A DNA stretch of 64,000 nt from Candidatus Pantoea gossypiicola (GTDB taxonomy: Bacteria; Pseudomonadota; Gammaproteobacteria; Enterobacterales; Enterobacteriaceae): positions 62,001 to 126,000 of the forward strand of contig NZ_VWVM01000015.1 of assembly GCF_008632075.1 (NCBI RefSeq). Reading direction: 5' to 3'. Positions 1 through 10,283 of this stretch are shown piece after piece. Under the pieces are notes generated by a model. That model was not told where the DNA came from. It made no database searches and saw only the letters and a list, made by a program, of their open reading frames with translations. The translations under genes were made by a program, and so were the position numbers. Every line of letters begins with the position of its first letter. The first letter of the stretch is position 1.

Positions 1-263
1 AGCAGATTGAGCGGGATCATGGTCGGGTGCGTAAGGCGGAACGCTGGGGGCCGCGCACGCTGGATATCGATCTGATGCTGTTTGGCGACGCCGTAATCAA
101 CACTGAGCGGCTGATTGTGCCGCACTATGACCTGCTGAATCGCGCCTTTATGCTGGTGCCGCTGCTGGCGATTGCGCCCGATGCCCGTCTGCCCGATGGC
201 CGCGCACTCAGCGCCGTTCTGGCCACCCTCGACAGTCGCAGCATCACGCTGTGGCATGGCTGA
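1..263 (+). CDS. folK: Hydroxymethyl-dihydropterin pyrophosphokinase, 3' part
   Basis: This is the C-terminal half of FolK, which transfers pyrophosphate from ATP to 6-hydroxymethyl-7,8-dihydropterin in cytoplasmic folate synthesis. The reading frame is open from base 3, so the gene begins outside the window; the GTG at 27 is internal. The family signature RWGPRTLDIDLMLFG is present, with the paired Asp residues that bind Mg-ATP, followed by the conserved PHY and R-F-L/V-P segments. Stop TGA is at 261-263. As in E. coli it precedes the pantothenate genes, though an 83-bp gap suggests panB has its own promoter. The identity is clear; only the N-terminus is missing. Confidence 0.95.
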   Translation, partial: QIERDHGRVRKAERWGPRTLDIDLMLFGDAVINTERLIVPHYDLLNRAFMLVPLLAIAPDARLPDGRALSAVLATLDSRSITLWHG

Positions 264-346
264 TCAGACAAACGCACATCTCTGATTCCGCTCTTTCACG
301 CTATCCAGTAAACTGCGCCCATCAGAATTCCTGAGTTGAGAGCGCC

Positions 347-1141
347 ATGAAACCCACCACGATTTCACATCTGCGTCAGGCGAAAGCCAGCGGTAAAAAA
401 TTCGCGACGCTGACCGCCTACGATTTCAGTTTTGCCCGCCTGTTTGCTGATGAAGGCATTCAGGTGCTGCTGGTTGGTGATTCCTTAGGGATGACGGTGC
501 AGGGGCACGACTCCACCCTGCCGGTCACGGTTAGCGACATCGCCTATCACACCGCCGCCGTGCGCCGTGGTGCGCCACAGGCCCTGCTGCTCGCCGACCT
601 GCCCTTTATGAGTTATGCCACGCCAGATCAGACCTTTGAGAGTGCCGCACAGCTGATGCGTGCCGGTGCCAATATGGTGAAACTGGAAGGCGGCAGCTGG
701 CTGGCTGAGACCGTACAGAGGCTGACCGAACGCGCCGTGCCGGTGTGCGGTCATCTTGGCCTGACCCCGCAATCGGTAAATATCTTTGGCGGCTATAAAG
801 TGCAGGGGCGTGATGAGGCCGGTGCCGATCAGCTGCTGGCCGATGCGCTGGCGCTGGAAGCGGCAGGCGCACAGCTGATGGTGCTGGAGTGCGTGCCGGT
901 GTCGCTGGCACAGCGGATCACCGAGGCGCTCACCATCCCGGTGATCGGCATCGGTGCCGGTAACGTCACCGATGGTCAGATTCTGGTGATGCATGACGCG
1001 CTGGGCGTGACCGGTGGTCACATTCCCAAATTTGCCAAAAATTTCCTGGCGGAGACCGGCGACGTTCGCGCGGCGATTCGCCACTATATCGCCGAAGTCG
1101 AGGCCGGAACCTATCCGGCGGCAGAGCACAGTTTCCAGTAA
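347..1141 (+). CDS. panB: 3-methyl-2-oxobutanoate hydroxymethyltransferase
   Basis: PanB makes ketopantoate from alpha-ketoisovalerate and methylene-tetrahydrofolate, the first committed step of pantothenate (CoA) synthesis. The 264-aa length equals that of E. coli PanB. Family blocks seen include [16 protein letters not shown], the metal-binding LLVGDSLGM, the segment [11 protein letters not shown], and [13 protein letters not shown] near residue 200. The ATG at 347 follows a weak GAGAG ribosome site and matches the family N-terminus ([11 protein letters not shown]). panC starts 15 bp downstream, so the two genes are probably co-transcribed. The long antisense frames over this gene are shadows. 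Confidence 0.97.
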   Translation: MKPTTISHLRQAKASGKKFATLTAYDFSFARLFADEGIQVLLVGDSLGMTVQGHDSTLPVTVSDIAYHTAAVRRGAPQALLLADLPFMSYATPDQTFESAAQLMRAGANMVKLEGGSWLAETVQRLTERAVPVCGHLGLTPQSVNIFGGYKVQGRDEAGADQLLADALALEAAGAQLMVLECVPVSLAQRITEALTIPVIGIGAGNVTDGQILVMHDALGVTGGHIPKFAKNFLAETGDVRAAIRHYIAEVEAGTYPAAEHSFQ

Positions 1142-1156
1142 TTCAGGAGAGTCACC

Positions 1157-2011
1157 GTGTTGATTATTGAAACGCTGCTGATGCTGCGCCAGGAAGTCCG
1201 CCGCTGGCGTCAGCAGGGTAAACGCATTGCGCTGGTGCCGACCATGGGCAACCTGCATGAAGGCCATCTGACGCTGGTGGATGAAGCCCGGTCGCGCGGC
1301 GACATCGTCATTGTCTCGATATTCGTCAATCCGATGCAGTTTGATCGTGCCGATGATTTAGCCCGCTACCCGCGCACCCTGCAGGAAGATTGTGAAAAGC
1401 TGAACCGTCACCAGGTTGACGTGGTCTTTGCCCCGTCACCGGCTGAAGTCTATCCGCAGGGCGCGCAGAATCAGACCTTTGTTGAAGTGCCGGTGCTCTC
1501 TTCCCTGCTGGAAGGGGCAACGCGTCCAGGCCATTTTCGCGGCGTGGCGACCATCGTCAGCAAACTGTTTAATCTGGTGCAGCCCGATATTGCCTGTTTC
1601 GGTGAAAAGGATTTTCAGCAGCTGGCTATCATTCGTAAAATGGTGGCTGATATGGGCTTCGACATTGAGATTGTTGGCGTGCCAACCGTGCGGGCCAAAG
1701 ATGGCCTGGCGCTGAGTTCACGCAACGGCTACCTGACAGACGATGAGCGTCAGCTGGCCCCGGTGCTGAGCCAGGTGATGCATCAGATGGCTCAGCGACT
1801 TGAGAACGGCGAGCGTCACATTGAAGAGATCATCGAGGCCGCCAGCGAGTCTCTGCTGGCACAGGGATTGCGTCCTGATGGCCTGGCAATCTGTGATGCG
1901 GACACGCTGCAGCCGCTGACAGTGGACAGCCAGCGTGCGGTGGTGCTGATGGCCGCCTGGCTGGGTAAAGCCCGACTGATTGATAATCAAACTGTTGACC
2001 TGACGCTGTAA
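1157..2011 (+). CDS. panC: Pantoate-beta-alanine ligase (pantothenate synthetase)
   Basis: PanC joins pantoate and beta-alanine through a pantoyl-adenylate to give pantothenate in the cytoplasm. The 284-aa protein has the class-I tRNA-synthetase-like fold motifs: [17 protein letters not shown], carrying the HIGH-type HEGH, and the KMSKS-like region LSSRNGYL near residue 185. The [15 protein letters not shown] block is also typical. The start is GTG at 1157 behind a good AGGAGAG site and aligns with the E. coli N-terminus MLIIETL. It lies 15 bp after panB and 47 bp before panD, consistent with a pan operon. In E. coli extra genes separate parts of this set; here panB, panC and panD are contiguous. 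Confidence 0.97.
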   Translation: MLIIETLLMLRQEVRRWRQQGKRIALVPTMGNLHEGHLTLVDEARSRGDIVIVSIFVNPMQFDRADDLARYPRTLQEDCEKLNRHQVDVVFAPSPAEVYPQGAQNQTFVEVPVLSSLLEGATRPGHFRGVATIVSKLFNLVQPDIACFGEKDFQQLAIIRKMVADMGFDIEIVGVPTVRAKDGLALSSRNGYLTDDERQLAPVLSQVMHQMAQRLENGERHIEEIIEAASESLLAQGLRPDGLAICDADTLQPLTVDSQRAVVLMAAWLGKARLIDNQTVDLTL

Positions 2012-2058
2012 CTACGCCCGCTGCAGGTTATTTTATTTCTCTGATAAGGTTTCTGGCT

Positions 2059-2439
2059 ATGATTCGCACAGTTCTGCAAGGCAAATTGCACCGCGTAAAA
2101 GTGACGCAGGCGGACCTCAACTATGAAGGCTCCTGCGCTATCGATCAGGATTTCCTGGATGCTTCCGGCATTCTGCAATATGAAGCGATCGATATTTACA
2201 ACGTCACTAACGGTCAGCGCTTTTCCACCTACGCTATCGCGGCTGAGCGTGGCTCGAAAATTATTTCGGTCAACGGTGCGGCTGCCCGCTGCGCCTGCGA
2301 AGGCGATATTTTAATTATCTGCTCATATGTGCAGGTAGAGGATGCCGTCGCGCGTCAGTGGCAGCCTAAGGTCGCCTATTTTGAAGGTGACAACCAGATG
2401 AAGCGTCTGGCGAAAGCGTTGCCGGTACAAATCGCCTGA
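2059..2439 (+). CDS. panD: Aspartate 1-decarboxylase proenzyme
   Basis: PanD supplies beta-alanine for PanC by decarboxylating aspartate. It is a pyruvoyl enzyme made as a proenzyme that cleaves itself between Gly24 and Ser25; here the motif [10 protein letters not shown] puts Gly24-Ser25 at exactly the expected place. Length is 126 aa, the family norm. The catalytic Lys9 (QGKLHR), Tyr58 (STYAI) and the NGAAAR turn are present. The ATG at 2059 follows an AAGG site. A strong hairpin terminator begins 21 bp past the stop, so panD closes the pan transcript. Confidence 0.97.
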   Translation: MIRTVLQGKLHRVKVTQADLNYEGSCAIDQDFLDASGILQYEAIDIYNVTNGQRFSTYAIAAERGSKIISVNGAAARCACEGDILIICSYVQVEDAVARQWQPKVAYFEGDNQMKRLAKALPVQIA

Positions 2440-2460
2440 TTAATTGATCGCCTGACAAAA

Positions 2461-2492
2461 AAGGGCCGCCCTTAAAATGGGCGGCCCTTTTT
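2461..2492 (+). terminator. Rho-independent terminator after panD
   Basis: The arms AAGGGCCGCCC (2461-2471) and GGGCGGCCCTT (2479-2489) pair around a 7-nt loop and are followed by a T run. A-rich sequence lies on the other side, so it may also stop transcripts arriving from yadH on the minus strand. Confidence 0.88.
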
Positions 2493-2565
2493 ATTTCTGC
2501 TTCTGCAATTAAACCACTAAAGCCACGCCCTTATCGCAGCGTGGCCCTTACCATTCAACCTATTG

Positions 2566-3336
2566 TCAGGTGCGCAGTCCGCGTCCGCGCTGAATCAGCG
2601 CATAGACCAGCCAGTAGAACACCAGAATAAAGGCCACCAGTACCGAGAGCGTAAACACCAGCGGCACATCATTAATGCCCAGGAAGCCATAACGGAATCC
2701 GCTAATCATATAAACAATTGGATTCAGTTTAGAGATAGCCTGCCAGATCGGCGGCAGCAGACTCAGCGAATAAAATACGCCGCCCAGATAGGTCAGTGGC
2801 GTCAGCACAAAGGTCGGGATCAGGCTGATATCGTCAAAGGTGCGCGCAAAGACGGCGTTGAGCAGACCGGCCAGTGAAAACAGAATCGCGGTCAGCAGCA
2901 GCGTAATCGCCACCATCGGCCAGGAGTGAACGTGGAACGGCACAAAGAACAGCGAAATAGCCGTTACCAGAATGCCGACGCAGATGCCACGCGCCACACC
3001 GCCGCCCACATAGCCGGCAATGATAATGTGGGTCGGCACGGGTGCAACGAGCAGCTCTTCAATGTTGCGCTGGAATTTGGCACTGAAGAAGGACGATGCC
3101 ACATTGGCGTAGGCGTTGGTGATGACCGCCATCATGATCAATCCCGGCACGATAAACTGCATATAGCTGAAGCCGTGCATCTCACCAATGCGCGACCCGA
3201 TCAGGTTGCCAAAGATGATGAAATAGAGCGTCATGGTGATGACCGGCGGCACCAGCGTCTGGATCCAGATACGGGCGAAACGGTTAACTTCTTTGGCCCA
3301 GATGCTTTTCAGTGCCACCCAGTACAAATGTGTCAT
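2566..3336 (-). CDS. yadH: ABC-2 type exporter permease YadH
   Basis: YadH is the inner-membrane subunit of an ABC-2 family exporter of unknown substrate, paired with the ATPase YadG. At 256 aa it has the expected six hydrophobic segments (for example around FIIFGNLIG, YMQFIVPGLIMMAVI, GILVTAISLFFVPF and LLLTAILFSLAGLL) and the ABC-2 signature region PTFVLTPLTYLGGVFYSLSLLP. Its start overlaps the yadG stop by 4 bp (ATGA), so the two are translationally coupled. The orientation and order match E. coli. A short hairpin (2522-2545) lies just after the gene but has no clear T run. The substrate cannot be inferred from sequence. Confidence 0.94.
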   Translation of the reverse strand: MTHLYWVALKSIWAKEVNRFARIWIQTLVPPVITMTLYFIIFGNLIGSRIGEMHGFSYMQFIVPGLIMMAVITNAYANVASSFFSAKFQRNIEELLVAPVPTHIIIAGYVGGGVARGICVGILVTAISLFFVPFHVHSWPMVAITLLLTAILFSLAGLLNAVFARTFDDISLIPTFVLTPLTYLGGVFYSLSLLPPIWQAISKLNPIVYMISGFRYGFLGINDVPLVFTLSVLVAFILVFYWLVYALIQRGRGLRT

Positions 3337-4262
3337 GCTTTTGCTCCTGTTTTTCCCTGCGTCGTCAGGCCAACGAACAGCTCTTCCAGACGGTTGGCTT
3401 TATTGCGCATACTCAGCACCTGCACACCCTGCGCGCTCAACTGGCTGAAGACGCTGTTGAGGCCCTGCTCACGCAGCACTTCCACTTCCAGCGTTGAGGT
3501 ATCGGTCAGCCGGTACTGGAACCCCTCCAGCTTTGGCAGCGGACTGCGCGGTGCCAGATCCAGGATAAAGGTTTCTGATTTGAGCTTGGACAGTAGCGCT
3601 TTCATCGAGGTGTTCTCCACCAGCTCACCGCTCTGGATAATGCCGATGTTGCGGCACAGCATCTCGGCTTCTTCCAGATAGTGGGTGGTGAGAATGATAG
3701 TCGTGCCTTTGGCATTGAGATCTTTCAGGAACACCCACATTGAACGCCGCAGTTCAATATCCACGCCAGCCGTCGGCTCATCCAGAATCAGCAGTTTTGG
3801 TTCGTGCATCAGTGCGCGGGCGATCATCAGGCGGCGCTTCATCCCGCCGGAGAGCATGCGCGCACGCTCAGTGCGTTTTCCCCACAGGTCGAGCTGCTTC
3901 AGATACTTTTCCGCCCGCTCATTGGCTTCACGACGCTCAACGCCGTAGTAACCCGCCTGATTCACGACGATCTGCATCACCGTCTCAAACGGGTTGAAGT
4001 TAAACTCCTGCGGCACCAGGCCGAGCTGGCGCTTGGCATTCACCACATCTTTTTCTAAATCGTAGCCAAACACCCGCACGCTACCTTCGGATTTATTGAC
4101 CAGCGAACTGATAATCCCGATGGTGGTAGATTTACCGGCACCGTTTGGCCCCAGCAGTGCATAAAAGTCACCCGCTTCAACGTTAAGATCGATGCCCTTC
4201 AGCGCCTGCACGCCGCCGGGATAGGTCTTGGTCAGCCGGGAAAGTTCCAGTGCATAAGTCAT
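3333..4262 (-). CDS. yadG: ABC exporter ATP-binding protein YadG
   Basis: YadG is the nucleotide-binding subunit working with YadH. It has a Walker A motif GPNGAGKST, the signature LSGGMKRRL, Walker [13 protein letters not shown] and the switch histidine in [10 protein letters not shown], followed by a C-terminal regulatory tail. I place the start at 4262 ([17 protein letters not shown]), which matches the E. coli N-terminus and gives 309 aa; the frame stays open to 4325, but those 21 residues are not family sequence. It is divergent from can, with 108 bp between them holding both promoters. The 4-bp overlap with yadH indicates a two-gene operon. Confidence 0.95.
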   Translation of the reverse strand: MTYALELSRLTKTYPGGVQALKGIDLNVEAGDFYALLGPNGAGKSTTIGIISSLVNKSEGSVRVFGYDLEKDVVNAKRQLGLVPQEFNFNPFETVMQIVVNQAGYYGVERREANERAEKYLKQLDLWGKRTERARMLSGGMKRRLMIARALMHEPKLLILDEPTAGVDIELRRSMWVFLKDLNAKGTTIILTTHYLEEAEMLCRNIGIIQSGELVENTSMKALLSKLKSETFILDLAPRSPLPKLEGFQYRLTDTSTLEVEVLREQGLNSVFSQLSAQGVQVLSMRNKANRLEELFVGLTTQGKTGAKA

Positions 4263-4370
4263 TCTGCATCCATACCCTGTTTTGATGGCATTGCAATGCC
4301 GTTTAAATTTATCAGGCCCTGGCATATAGTACGCGCGCGCACTTTGCGCAGTAACCGGTCGCTCAACGCC

Positions 4371-5027
4371 ATGACAGACATCAATACCCTGATCAGAAAC
4401 AACCGCGAATGGTCAAAACTGCTGGTTGAAGAAGATCCCAGCTTTTTTGAGCGGCTCGCCCAGGCACAAAAACCGCGCTTCCTGTGGATTGGCTGTTCTG
4501 ACAGCCGTGTCCCTGCCGAGCGCCTGACAGGACTGGAACCGGGCGAGCTCTTTGTTCACCGCAACGTCGCCAATCTGGTGATCCACACCGATCTGAACTG
4601 TCTGTCCGTGGTGCAGTACGCTATCGAAGTGCTGGAAGTGGAACACGTTATCGTATGCGGCCACTACGGCTGCGGCGGCGTGCAAGCGGCGATGGATAAC
4701 CCGGAGCTGGGATTAATCGACAACTGGCTGCTGCACATCCGTGACCTCTGGTACAAGCATAGCGTGTTGCTGGGGGAACTCCCGCCGGATAAGCGCCTGG
4801 ACAAACTGTGCGAAATCAACGTTATTGAACAGGTCTATAACCTGGGGCACTCGACCGTTCTGCAATCTGCCTGGAAACGTGGCAAGGATGTCTCCCTGCA
4901 CGGCTGGGTTTACGGCATTCAGGATGGCTGCCTGCGTAACCTGGATGTCACGGCAAACAGCCGGGAGATCCTTGAACAGCGCTACCGTCACGGCATTGCT
5001 AATCTGCAGATGAACGGCGAGGCCTGA
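4371..5027 (+). CDS. can: Beta-class carbonic anhydrase
   Basis: Can interconverts CO2 and bicarbonate, which carboxylases need at ambient CO2; the gene is essential in E. coli grown in air. Zinc ligands and catalytic residues are at the expected positions: Cys42 and Asp44 in GCSDSR, and His98/Cys101 in CGHYGCGG. Length is 218 aa from the ATG at 4371 ([11 protein letters not shown]), which aligns with the E. coli start. The frame continues upstream to 4296, but that stretch lies in the shared promoter region with yadG. It is convergent with hpt. Confidence 0.96.
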   Translation: MTDINTLIRNNREWSKLLVEEDPSFFERLAQAQKPRFLWIGCSDSRVPAERLTGLEPGELFVHRNVANLVIHTDLNCLSVVQYAIEVLEVEHVIVCGHYGCGGVQAAMDNPELGLIDNWLLHIRDLWYKHSVLLGELPPDKRLDKLCEINVIEQVYNLGHSTVLQSAWKRGKDVSLHGWVYGIQDGCLRNLDVTANSREILEQRYRHGIANLQMNGEA

Positions 5028-5054
5028 GCCGATCGCGGCGTAAAACGCGACATA

Positions 5055-5080
5055 GCCTACACCAGGCAACCGGTGCAGGC
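5055..5080. terminator. Possible terminator hairpin between can and hpt
   Basis: GCCTACACC (5055-5063) and GGTGCAGGC (5072-5080) pair with one G-T wobble around an 8-nt loop between two convergent genes. There is no good T run on either side, so the assignment rests on position and pairing only. Confidence 0.35.
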
Positions 5081-5108
5081 CTTGGAAGAATGTGCGGTCA
5101 GATCAGTA

Positions 5109-5645
5109 TCAGGATTCCAGCGGCACCACTTTGCCGATGTAAGGCAGATGGCGATAGTGCTGAGCATAGTCGATACCAAAGCCCACCACGAACTCATCCG
5201 GAATTGCAAAGCCGACATACTCGACATTGACTTCAACTTCACGGCGCTCTGGCTTATCCAGCAGGGTACAGATCGCCAGTGATTTTGGCTGACGCAGTTG
5301 CAGAATCTCACGCACTTTGCTCAGGGTGTTACCGGAGTCGATGATATCTTCGACGATCAGCACATCCTTGCCACGAATGTCTTCATCCAGATCTTTCAGG
5401 ATTTTCACATCACGCGTGCTGGACATGCCGCTGCCGTAACTGGACGCCGTCATAAAGTCGACTTCATGCGGCACATCAATGGCGCGACAGAGATCAGCCA
5501 TGAACATGAATGAGCCGCGCAGCAGCCCCACCAGCACCATATCGCTGCCGCTGTCGCGGTAGTGCTCGTTAATCTCTTTGCCCAGTTCAGCGATGCGCGT
5601 GGCGATTGCCTGTTCAGGGATCATCACTTCAACAGTGTGTTTCAT
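5109..5645 (-). CDS. hpt: Hypoxanthine phosphoribosyltransferase
   Basis: Hpt salvages hypoxanthine (and guanine weakly) by joining it to PRPP, giving IMP in the cytoplasm. The PRPP-binding signature [14 protein letters not shown] is present, as are the flexible-loop segment [16 protein letters not shown] and the base-contacting VGFGIDYAQ near the C-terminus. The start ATG at 5645 ([11 protein letters not shown]) matches E. coli exactly and gives 178 aa. A 27-codon open extension upstream is rejected because it lacks family similarity. In E. coli gcd follows on the next strand; here a PLP-enzyme gene occupies that place. Confidence 0.96.
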   Translation of the reverse strand: MKHTVEVMIPEQAIATRIAELGKEINEHYRDSGSDMVLVGLLRGSFMFMADLCRAIDVPHEVDFMTASSYGSGMSSTRDVKILKDLDEDIRGKDVLIVEDIIDSGNTLSKVREILQLRQPKSLAICTLLDKPERREVEVNVEYVGFAIPDEFVVGFGIDYAQHYRHLPYIGKVVPLES

Positions 5646-5880
5646 TGCGTTCAGCCCGGTTACGTCAGAAAAGCCCCGAAGTCTATCACAGACGCAACAG
5701 CGACGACTGTGCGACCCTGCATGCAAACGATTACGTCGCGAAAATTATTACCTGTGGCCTTTAAGTCACTGAAATGCGTATTACCTTAGAACATTCTGGC
5801 ATTTACCAGCATGATTCGCTGCGTGGTAGCCTTTATCCAACATATCGTTACCCTACTCGCGCCGCTGGCCGGAGATCACA

Positions 5881-7164
5881 ATGACTTCATCATCAAGCAA
5901 AAAGACGCATATCGGCGACAGGCCGCTGCACCCCGAAACCCAGATGCTGAACTATGGCTATGATCCCCGCCTCTCTGAAGGTGCGGTAAAGCCGCCGGTG
6001 TTTCTGACCTCGACCTTTGTCTTTGACAGCGCCGAAGAGGGACGGGACTTCTTTGATTATGTCTCAGGTCGTCGTGAGCCGCCGGAAGGTAAATCGGGTG
6101 GGCTGGTCTACTCCCGCTTTAACCATCCTAACAGCGAAATTGTTGAAGACCGGCTGGCGGTTTATGAGCAGGCGGAGAGCTGTTCACTCTTCTCTTCTGG
6201 CATGGCCGCCATCTCTACGGCCCTGCTGACGTTTGCCCGCCCGGGCGAGGTGATTCTGCACTCCCAGCCGCTGTATGGCGGCACCGAAACGCTGCTCAGC
6301 AAAACGCTGCACAATCTGGATATTAAAGCGGTTGGTTTCAGCGACGGGAATGATGAAGTCAAAGTGCGTGAAGCCGCTCAGCAGGCGATGGCTCAGGGCC
6401 GGGTAGCGGTGATCCTGATTGAAACACCTGCAAATCCCACCAACAGCCTGGTCAATATCCGCCTGATGGCACGCATTGCCGATGAGATTGACCAGCAGCA
6501 GGGTTCACGACCGATTATCGCCTGTGACAACACGCTGCTCGGCCCGCTGTTCCAGCAGCCGCTGACGCTGGGCGCGGATCTGTCGCTCTACTCGCTAACC
6601 AAATATGTGGGCGGTCACTCAGACCTGATTGCGGGTGCCGCGATGGGCAGTAAGGCGCTGATGGCGAAAGTCCGCGCCCTGCGCAGCGCCATCGGTACGC
6701 AGCTGGATCCGCACTCAAGCTGGATGCTCAGCCGCTCGCTGGAAACGCTGTCGCTGCGGATGGAGAAAGCCTTTCACAATGCCGAAGCGGTCGCGGCGTT
6801 TCTGCGCGATCACCCGAAAGTGGCGAAACTGCACTGGCTGCCCTATCTGGATGCGGAGAGCGCTGAAGGGAAAACGTATCGCGAGCAGTGCAGCGGCGCG
6901 GGTTCGACCTTCTCGTTCGATATCGTCGGCGATCAGCCCGCTGCGTTCCGTTTTCTCAATGCGCTGTCGCTGTTTAAACAGGCGGTTAGCCTGGGCGGCA
7001 CCGAGTCGCTGGCCAGCCATCCTGGCAGCACCACCCACTCCGGCGTGCCGCAGGCGGTGCGTCAGCGTATTGGTATCACTGACGCCACGGTACGGCTGTC
7101 AATTGGCATCGAGAACGCCGGTGACCTGATTGAAGACATCAGGCTGGCGCTGGATCAGGCGTAA
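5881..7164 (+). CDS. Cys/Met-metabolism PLP enzyme (cystathionine gamma-synthase family)
   Basis: This is a 427-aa fold-type I PLP enzyme of the trans-sulfuration family. Landmarks are [16 protein letters not shown], the SSGMAA cofactor-phosphate turn, the PLYGG tyrosine, the CDNT aspartate that contacts the pyridine nitrogen, and the Schiff-base lysine in [12 protein letters not shown]. Family members include cystathionine gamma-synthase, O-acetylhomoserine sulfhydrylase and methionine gamma-lyase, and sequence alone does not decide among them. It differs from MetB by an insert EPPEGKSGG before the conserved YSR. ATG 5881 follows a GGAG site at 5871. It stands alone, ends directly against the convergent cueO stop with no spacer, and occupies the place where E. 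coli has gcd. Confidence 0.85.
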   Translation: MTSSSSKKTHIGDRPLHPETQMLNYGYDPRLSEGAVKPPVFLTSTFVFDSAEEGRDFFDYVSGRREPPEGKSGGLVYSRFNHPNSEIVEDRLAVYEQAESCSLFSSGMAAISTALLTFARPGEVILHSQPLYGGTETLLSKTLHNLDIKAVGFSDGNDEVKVREAAQQAMAQGRVAVILIETPANPTNSLVNIRLMARIADEIDQQQGSRPIIACDNTLLGPLFQQPLTLGADLSLYSLTKYVGGHSDLIAGAAMGSKALMAKVRALRSAIGTQLDPHSSWMLSRSLETLSLRMEKAFHNAEAVAAFLRDHPKVAKLHWLPYLDAESAEGKTYREQCSGAGSTFSFDIVGDQPAAFRFLNALSLFKQAVSLGGTESLASHPGSTTHSGVPQAVRQRIGITDATVRLSIGIENAGDLIEDIRLALDQA

Positions 7165-8760
7165 TCAGCTTACGGTAAAGCCCAGCATCATGCCGGTATC
7201 TTCATGCTCCAGCAGGTGGCAGTGGGCCATATAAGCGTGTTCGGCGGCGGCGACATAGTTGAAGCGCACCAGCACTTCACTGCGCCAGCCGTCGACATTC
7301 ACCATATCTTTCCAGCCCTGCCGATGCGGGGCGGGCGGTTTGCCGTTCTCGGAGAGAATACGGAACTGGGTGCCGTGAATGTGGAACGGATGCAGCATGG
7401 CGTCGCCTTCACCTGAAATCGTCCACTTCTCATAATCACCCAGCTTCACCGCAAACGACGGTTTGGTCATATCAAAGGCCTGGCCGTTGATCTTATTGCC
7501 GTTGCGGAAATCGTAACCTGCGGGCAGCGTATTGCCGTGCATGCTGTGATCCATCCCTTCCATGTTTTCCATCGGCTCTGCCGCCGTTTTCTGCGGCGTC
7601 TGCAGCATCGAATGATGACCGCCCTTGCCCATCGCTTTCTCGCCGTAGCGCTGCATCAGCGCCTGCATCCCCTGCTGGTCCGGCTGCGGGTCCATCATCA
7701 GCTGCAGCCAGCGTGTCGTCAGTCCGTCGGTGGCGGGAAGCGCAGGCAGCGTCGCCAGCTTATCCGGCAGCGTGGCGCTGGCCATCACCCGCAGCGGCAG
7801 GATCTGTACCAGCGGCAGCGGCTGGTCAAACGGCGGCAGCGTCATGCCCATCTGTTCGGTCGGCAGCGTCACCAGATCAAACGCTTTACCGTCAGAAGTA
7901 TCGATCATCACCTCGAAACGCTCACCCGGCAGGATCGGCAGTGCGTCGAGCTTCACCGGCTCAGCCAGCAATCCACCGTCGCTGGCAATCACATAGAGAG
8001 GACGTTTATCACTGGCGGCAACGTGCAGCGAACGGGCATTACAGCCGTTCAGCAGACGCAGACGCAGCCAGCCGCGCGGCACCGCATGCTGCGGATACTG
8101 CACGCCGTTGGTCAGCATCATGTCGCCAAACCAGCCCACGGCTGCGCGCATCACGTCGAGCTGATAATCGATGCGGCTACCCTCTTTGGTCAGCTGCTTA
8201 TCCTGGAAAATCAGTGGCACATCATCCACGCCCCACTGCGTGGGCAGACGCAGCGTGCCGCTCTCCTTATCTTCCAGCAGAATCAGTCCCGCGAGTCCCT
8301 GTGCGACCTGGTGCCCGGTTTTGCCATGCAGATGCGGATGATACCAGCAGGTTGCAGCGGGCTGGTCAGGGGTAAAAGAGACCTGACGTGAGCCGCCTGC
8401 CGCGATCACTGCCTGCGGACCGCCATCTACCGCGCCGGGAATTTCCAGCCCGTGCCAGTGCAGGGTTGTCGCTTCGCTGAGCCGGTTATGGATGTTCACC
8501 GTCACCGGTTTGCCACTCTGCATCTTCAGCACCGGTCCCAGCAGGCTGCCGTTATAGCCCCAGGTCGGCACCGCTTTGCCATTCCACTGCGTGGTGCCCC
8601 GCATCGCGGTAAGGCTGTAGCTGCCCCTGGCATCCGGCTCCAGCAGTGACGGAACCGGCAGCAGCGGACGGGTGGCTGCCATCAGCGAACGGCTCCAGAG
8701 TGGTAAGGCCCCGGCTGCACTCAGTGCGGCGGTGAGTTTCAGGAAGTGGCGACGTTGCAT
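7165..8760 (-). CDS. cueO: Multicopper oxidase CueO (copper efflux oxidase)
   Basis: CueO oxidises Cu(I) in the periplasm and protects against copper. The N-terminus carries a twin-arginine signal (RRHFLK, then a hydrophobic stretch ending SLMAA). The four copper-ligand blocks are present: HWHG, HPHLHG, HPFHIHG and [14 protein letters not shown] Met/His-rich insert near residues 370-410 ([10 protein letters not shown] to MDHSMHG) matches the Met-rich segment that binds substrate Cu(I) in E. coli CueO, though its sequence differs. I chose ATG 8760 (531 aa) behind AAGGATG; an in-frame ATG three codons earlier is possible. A MerR/CueR-type promoter lies about 30 bp upstream. Confidence 0.95.
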   Translation of the reverse strand: MQRRHFLKLTAALSAAGALPLWSRSLMAATRPLLPVPSLLEPDARGSYSLTAMRGTTQWNGKAVPTWGYNGSLLGPVLKMQSGKPVTVNIHNRLSEATTLHWHGLEIPGAVDGGPQAVIAAGGSRQVSFTPDQPAATCWYHPHLHGKTGHQVAQGLAGLILLEDKESGTLRLPTQWGVDDVPLIFQDKQLTKEGSRIDYQLDVMRAAVGWFGDMMLTNGVQYPQHAVPRGWLRLRLLNGCNARSLHVAASDKRPLYVIASDGGLLAEPVKLDALPILPGERFEVMIDTSDGKAFDLVTLPTEQMGMTLPPFDQPLPLVQILPLRVMASATLPDKLATLPALPATDGLTTRWLQLMMDPQPDQQGMQALMQRYGEKAMGKGGHHSMLQTPQKTAAEPMENMEGMDHSMHGNTLPAGYDFRNGNKINGQAFDMTKPSFAVKLGDYEKWTISGEGDAMLHPFHIHGTQFRILSENGKPPAPHRQGWKDMVNVDGWRSEVLVRFNYVAAAEHAYMAHCHLLEHEDTGMMLGFTVS

Positions 8761-8790
8761 GGTGATCATCCTTGTGGCATCAGAGCGCAC

Positions 8791-8821
8791 AGCCTAAACC
8801 CTGACCTTATGGGAAGGTCAA
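8791..8821 (-). promoter_or_regulatory. CueR-type (MerR family) promoter of cueO
   Basis: On the minus strand TTGACC (8816-8821) and TAGGCT (8791-8796) are separated by 19 bp, the long spacer typical of MerR-family activated promoters. The -35 flank TTGACCTTCCC is the same as at E. coli copA as I remember it. The spacer holds a dyad ACCTT-N5-AAGGT, which is shorter than the usual CueR dyad, so the match is to layout rather than to a full consensus. Confidence 0.55.
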
Positions 8822-8941
8822 GTGCTAGCCGTGAGAATCTGATGAAAAAAGGCGGAGCAGCGGCTCACAGCGCCAAATTAATCGAAAACCTGAGAATAAC
8901 TGTGCTAACGTCATGAGTAATATCCATTGAAGAGAACGACT

Positions 8942-9289
8942 ATGAAGCAAAGCATCAAGATCCTGCTGCTGACGGGACTCCTTGGCTTCTCCTCCACCAG
9001 TTTTGCCCTGAGCGAATCCGAAGCGGAAGATCTGGCCGATCTCACGGCGGTTTTCGTCTATCTGAAAAATGATTGTGGCTATCAGGATTTACCGGACGCA
9101 CAGATTCGCAAAGCGCTGGTCTTTTTTGCCCAGCAGAACCGCTGGGATTTAAGCAATTACAGCAACTACAACATGAAAGCGCTGGGTGAAGACAGCTATC
9201 GCGATCTCAGCGGCATCGCCATCACCAACGACAAAAAGTGCAAGTCACTGGCCCGCGATTCACTGAGCCTGCTGGCCTACGTCAGGTAA
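8942..9289 (+). CDS. yacC: Periplasmic protein YacC (pilotin-like)
   Basis: YacC is a small exported protein of the PulS/OutS-like pilotin group; its function in E. coli is not established. The 115-aa length equals E. coli YacC. A signal peptide is visible (MKQSIKILLLTGLLGFSSTSFA) with cleavage probably at SFA-LSE. The mature domain has two cysteines (in NDCGY and DKKCKS) likely to form the conserved disulfide, and the conserved blocks LADLTAVFVYLKNDCGYQ and ALGEDSYRDLSGI. The TTG five codons upstream is less likely than ATG 8942, which follows AAGAGAAC. It precedes speE-speD as in E. coli. Confidence 0.9.
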   Translation: MKQSIKILLLTGLLGFSSTSFALSESEAEDLADLTAVFVYLKNDCGYQDLPDAQIRKALVFFAQQNRWDLSNYSNYNMKALGEDSYRDLSGIAITNDKKCKSLARDSLSLLAYVR

Positions 9290-9391
9290 TTACTCTGCCC
9301 TCTGCTGTCGGACATTGACCGTGCAACCACGGTCAGTGTTAGCTATCATGTGCCGCCCATCTTCATGGCGATGTCATCAGAGGAGAGCACC

Positions 9392-10255
9392 ATGGCCCAC
9401 AATGAAACGTGGTATGAAACCCTTCATGCTGGTTTTGGCCAGTATTTCACGGTCGATAAAGAGCTTTACCGTGAGAAGACTGCGCATCAGGATTTAATCA
9501 TTTTCGAAAATGCCGCGATGGGGCGCGTAATGGCGCTGGACGGCGTGGTACAGACCACCGAACGCGACGAATTTATCTATCATGAAATGATGACCCACGT
9601 TCCGCTGCTGGCGCACGGCGCGGCGAAGAGCGTCCTGATCATCGGCGGCGGTGACGGCGCAATGCTGCGTGAAGTGTCACGTCATCCGGAAATCGAAAAG
9701 ATTACCATGGTGGAAATCGATGCAGGTGTAGTGACCTTTTGTCGCCAGTATCTGCCGAACCACAGCGCAGGCGCCTATGACGATCCGCGCTTTACGCTGG
9801 TGATCGATGACGGGGTTAACTTCGTTAATCAGACGCAGGAAAAGTTCGATGTCATTATTTCCGACTGCACCGATCCGATTGGTCCGGGCGAGAGTCTGTT
9901 TACCTCCGAATTTTATGCCGGCTGCAAAGCGGCCCTTAATGAAAATGGCATCTTCGTGGCACAGAATGGCGTCTGCTTCCTGCAGCAGGATGAGGCCGTA
10001 AACAGCCATCGCAAGCTGGGCCATTACTTTGCGGATGTCAGTTTCTATCAGGCGGCGATTCCGACCTATTACGGCGGTATCATGACCTTTGCCTGGGCGA
10101 GTGATAATCCGGTGCTGCGCCAGCTCGATACCGCCACCCTGCAGGCGCGTTTCGAGGCCGCTGGCCTGACCTGCCGTTACTACACACCAGCGATCCATAC
10201 CGGCAGCTTTGCCCTGCCGCAATATCTGTTAAATGCGCTATCGGCCGCGTGCTGA
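9392..10255 (+). CDS. speE: Spermidine synthase
   Basis: SpeE transfers an aminopropyl group from decarboxylated S-adenosylmethionine to putrescine, making spermidine. The 287-aa protein shows the nucleotide-binding [13 protein letters not shown], the substrate-binding VEIDAGVV, the DDGVNFV block and the catalytic Asp in [14 protein letters not shown]. Start ATG 9392 ([11 protein letters not shown]) follows a strong GAGGAGAG site; an open extension to 9350 contains that ribosome site and is not coding. speD follows after 28 bp and makes the decarboxylated co-substrate, so the pair forms the classical speED operon. Confidence 0.97.
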   Translation: MAHNETWYETLHAGFGQYFTVDKELYREKTAHQDLIIFENAAMGRVMALDGVVQTTERDEFIYHEMMTHVPLLAHGAAKSVLIIGGGDGAMLREVSRHPEIEKITMVEIDAGVVTFCRQYLPNHSAGAYDDPRFTLVIDDGVNFVNQTQEKFDVIISDCTDPIGPGESLFTSEFYAGCKAALNENGIFVAQNGVCFLQQDEAVNSHRKLGHYFADVSFYQAAIPTYYGGIMTFAWASDNPVLRQLDTATLQARFEAAGLTCRYYTPAIHTGSFALPQYLLNALSAAC

Positions 10256-10283
10256 TAGGGCATTTTTAAGGGGGTGAACGAAA

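Noticed and set aside
485..1267. Long minus-strand open frame (260 codons) over panB and panC
   Set aside because: It is a shadow of real genes with well-conserved proteins; its composition is rich in His, Gln and Arg and shows no family motif.
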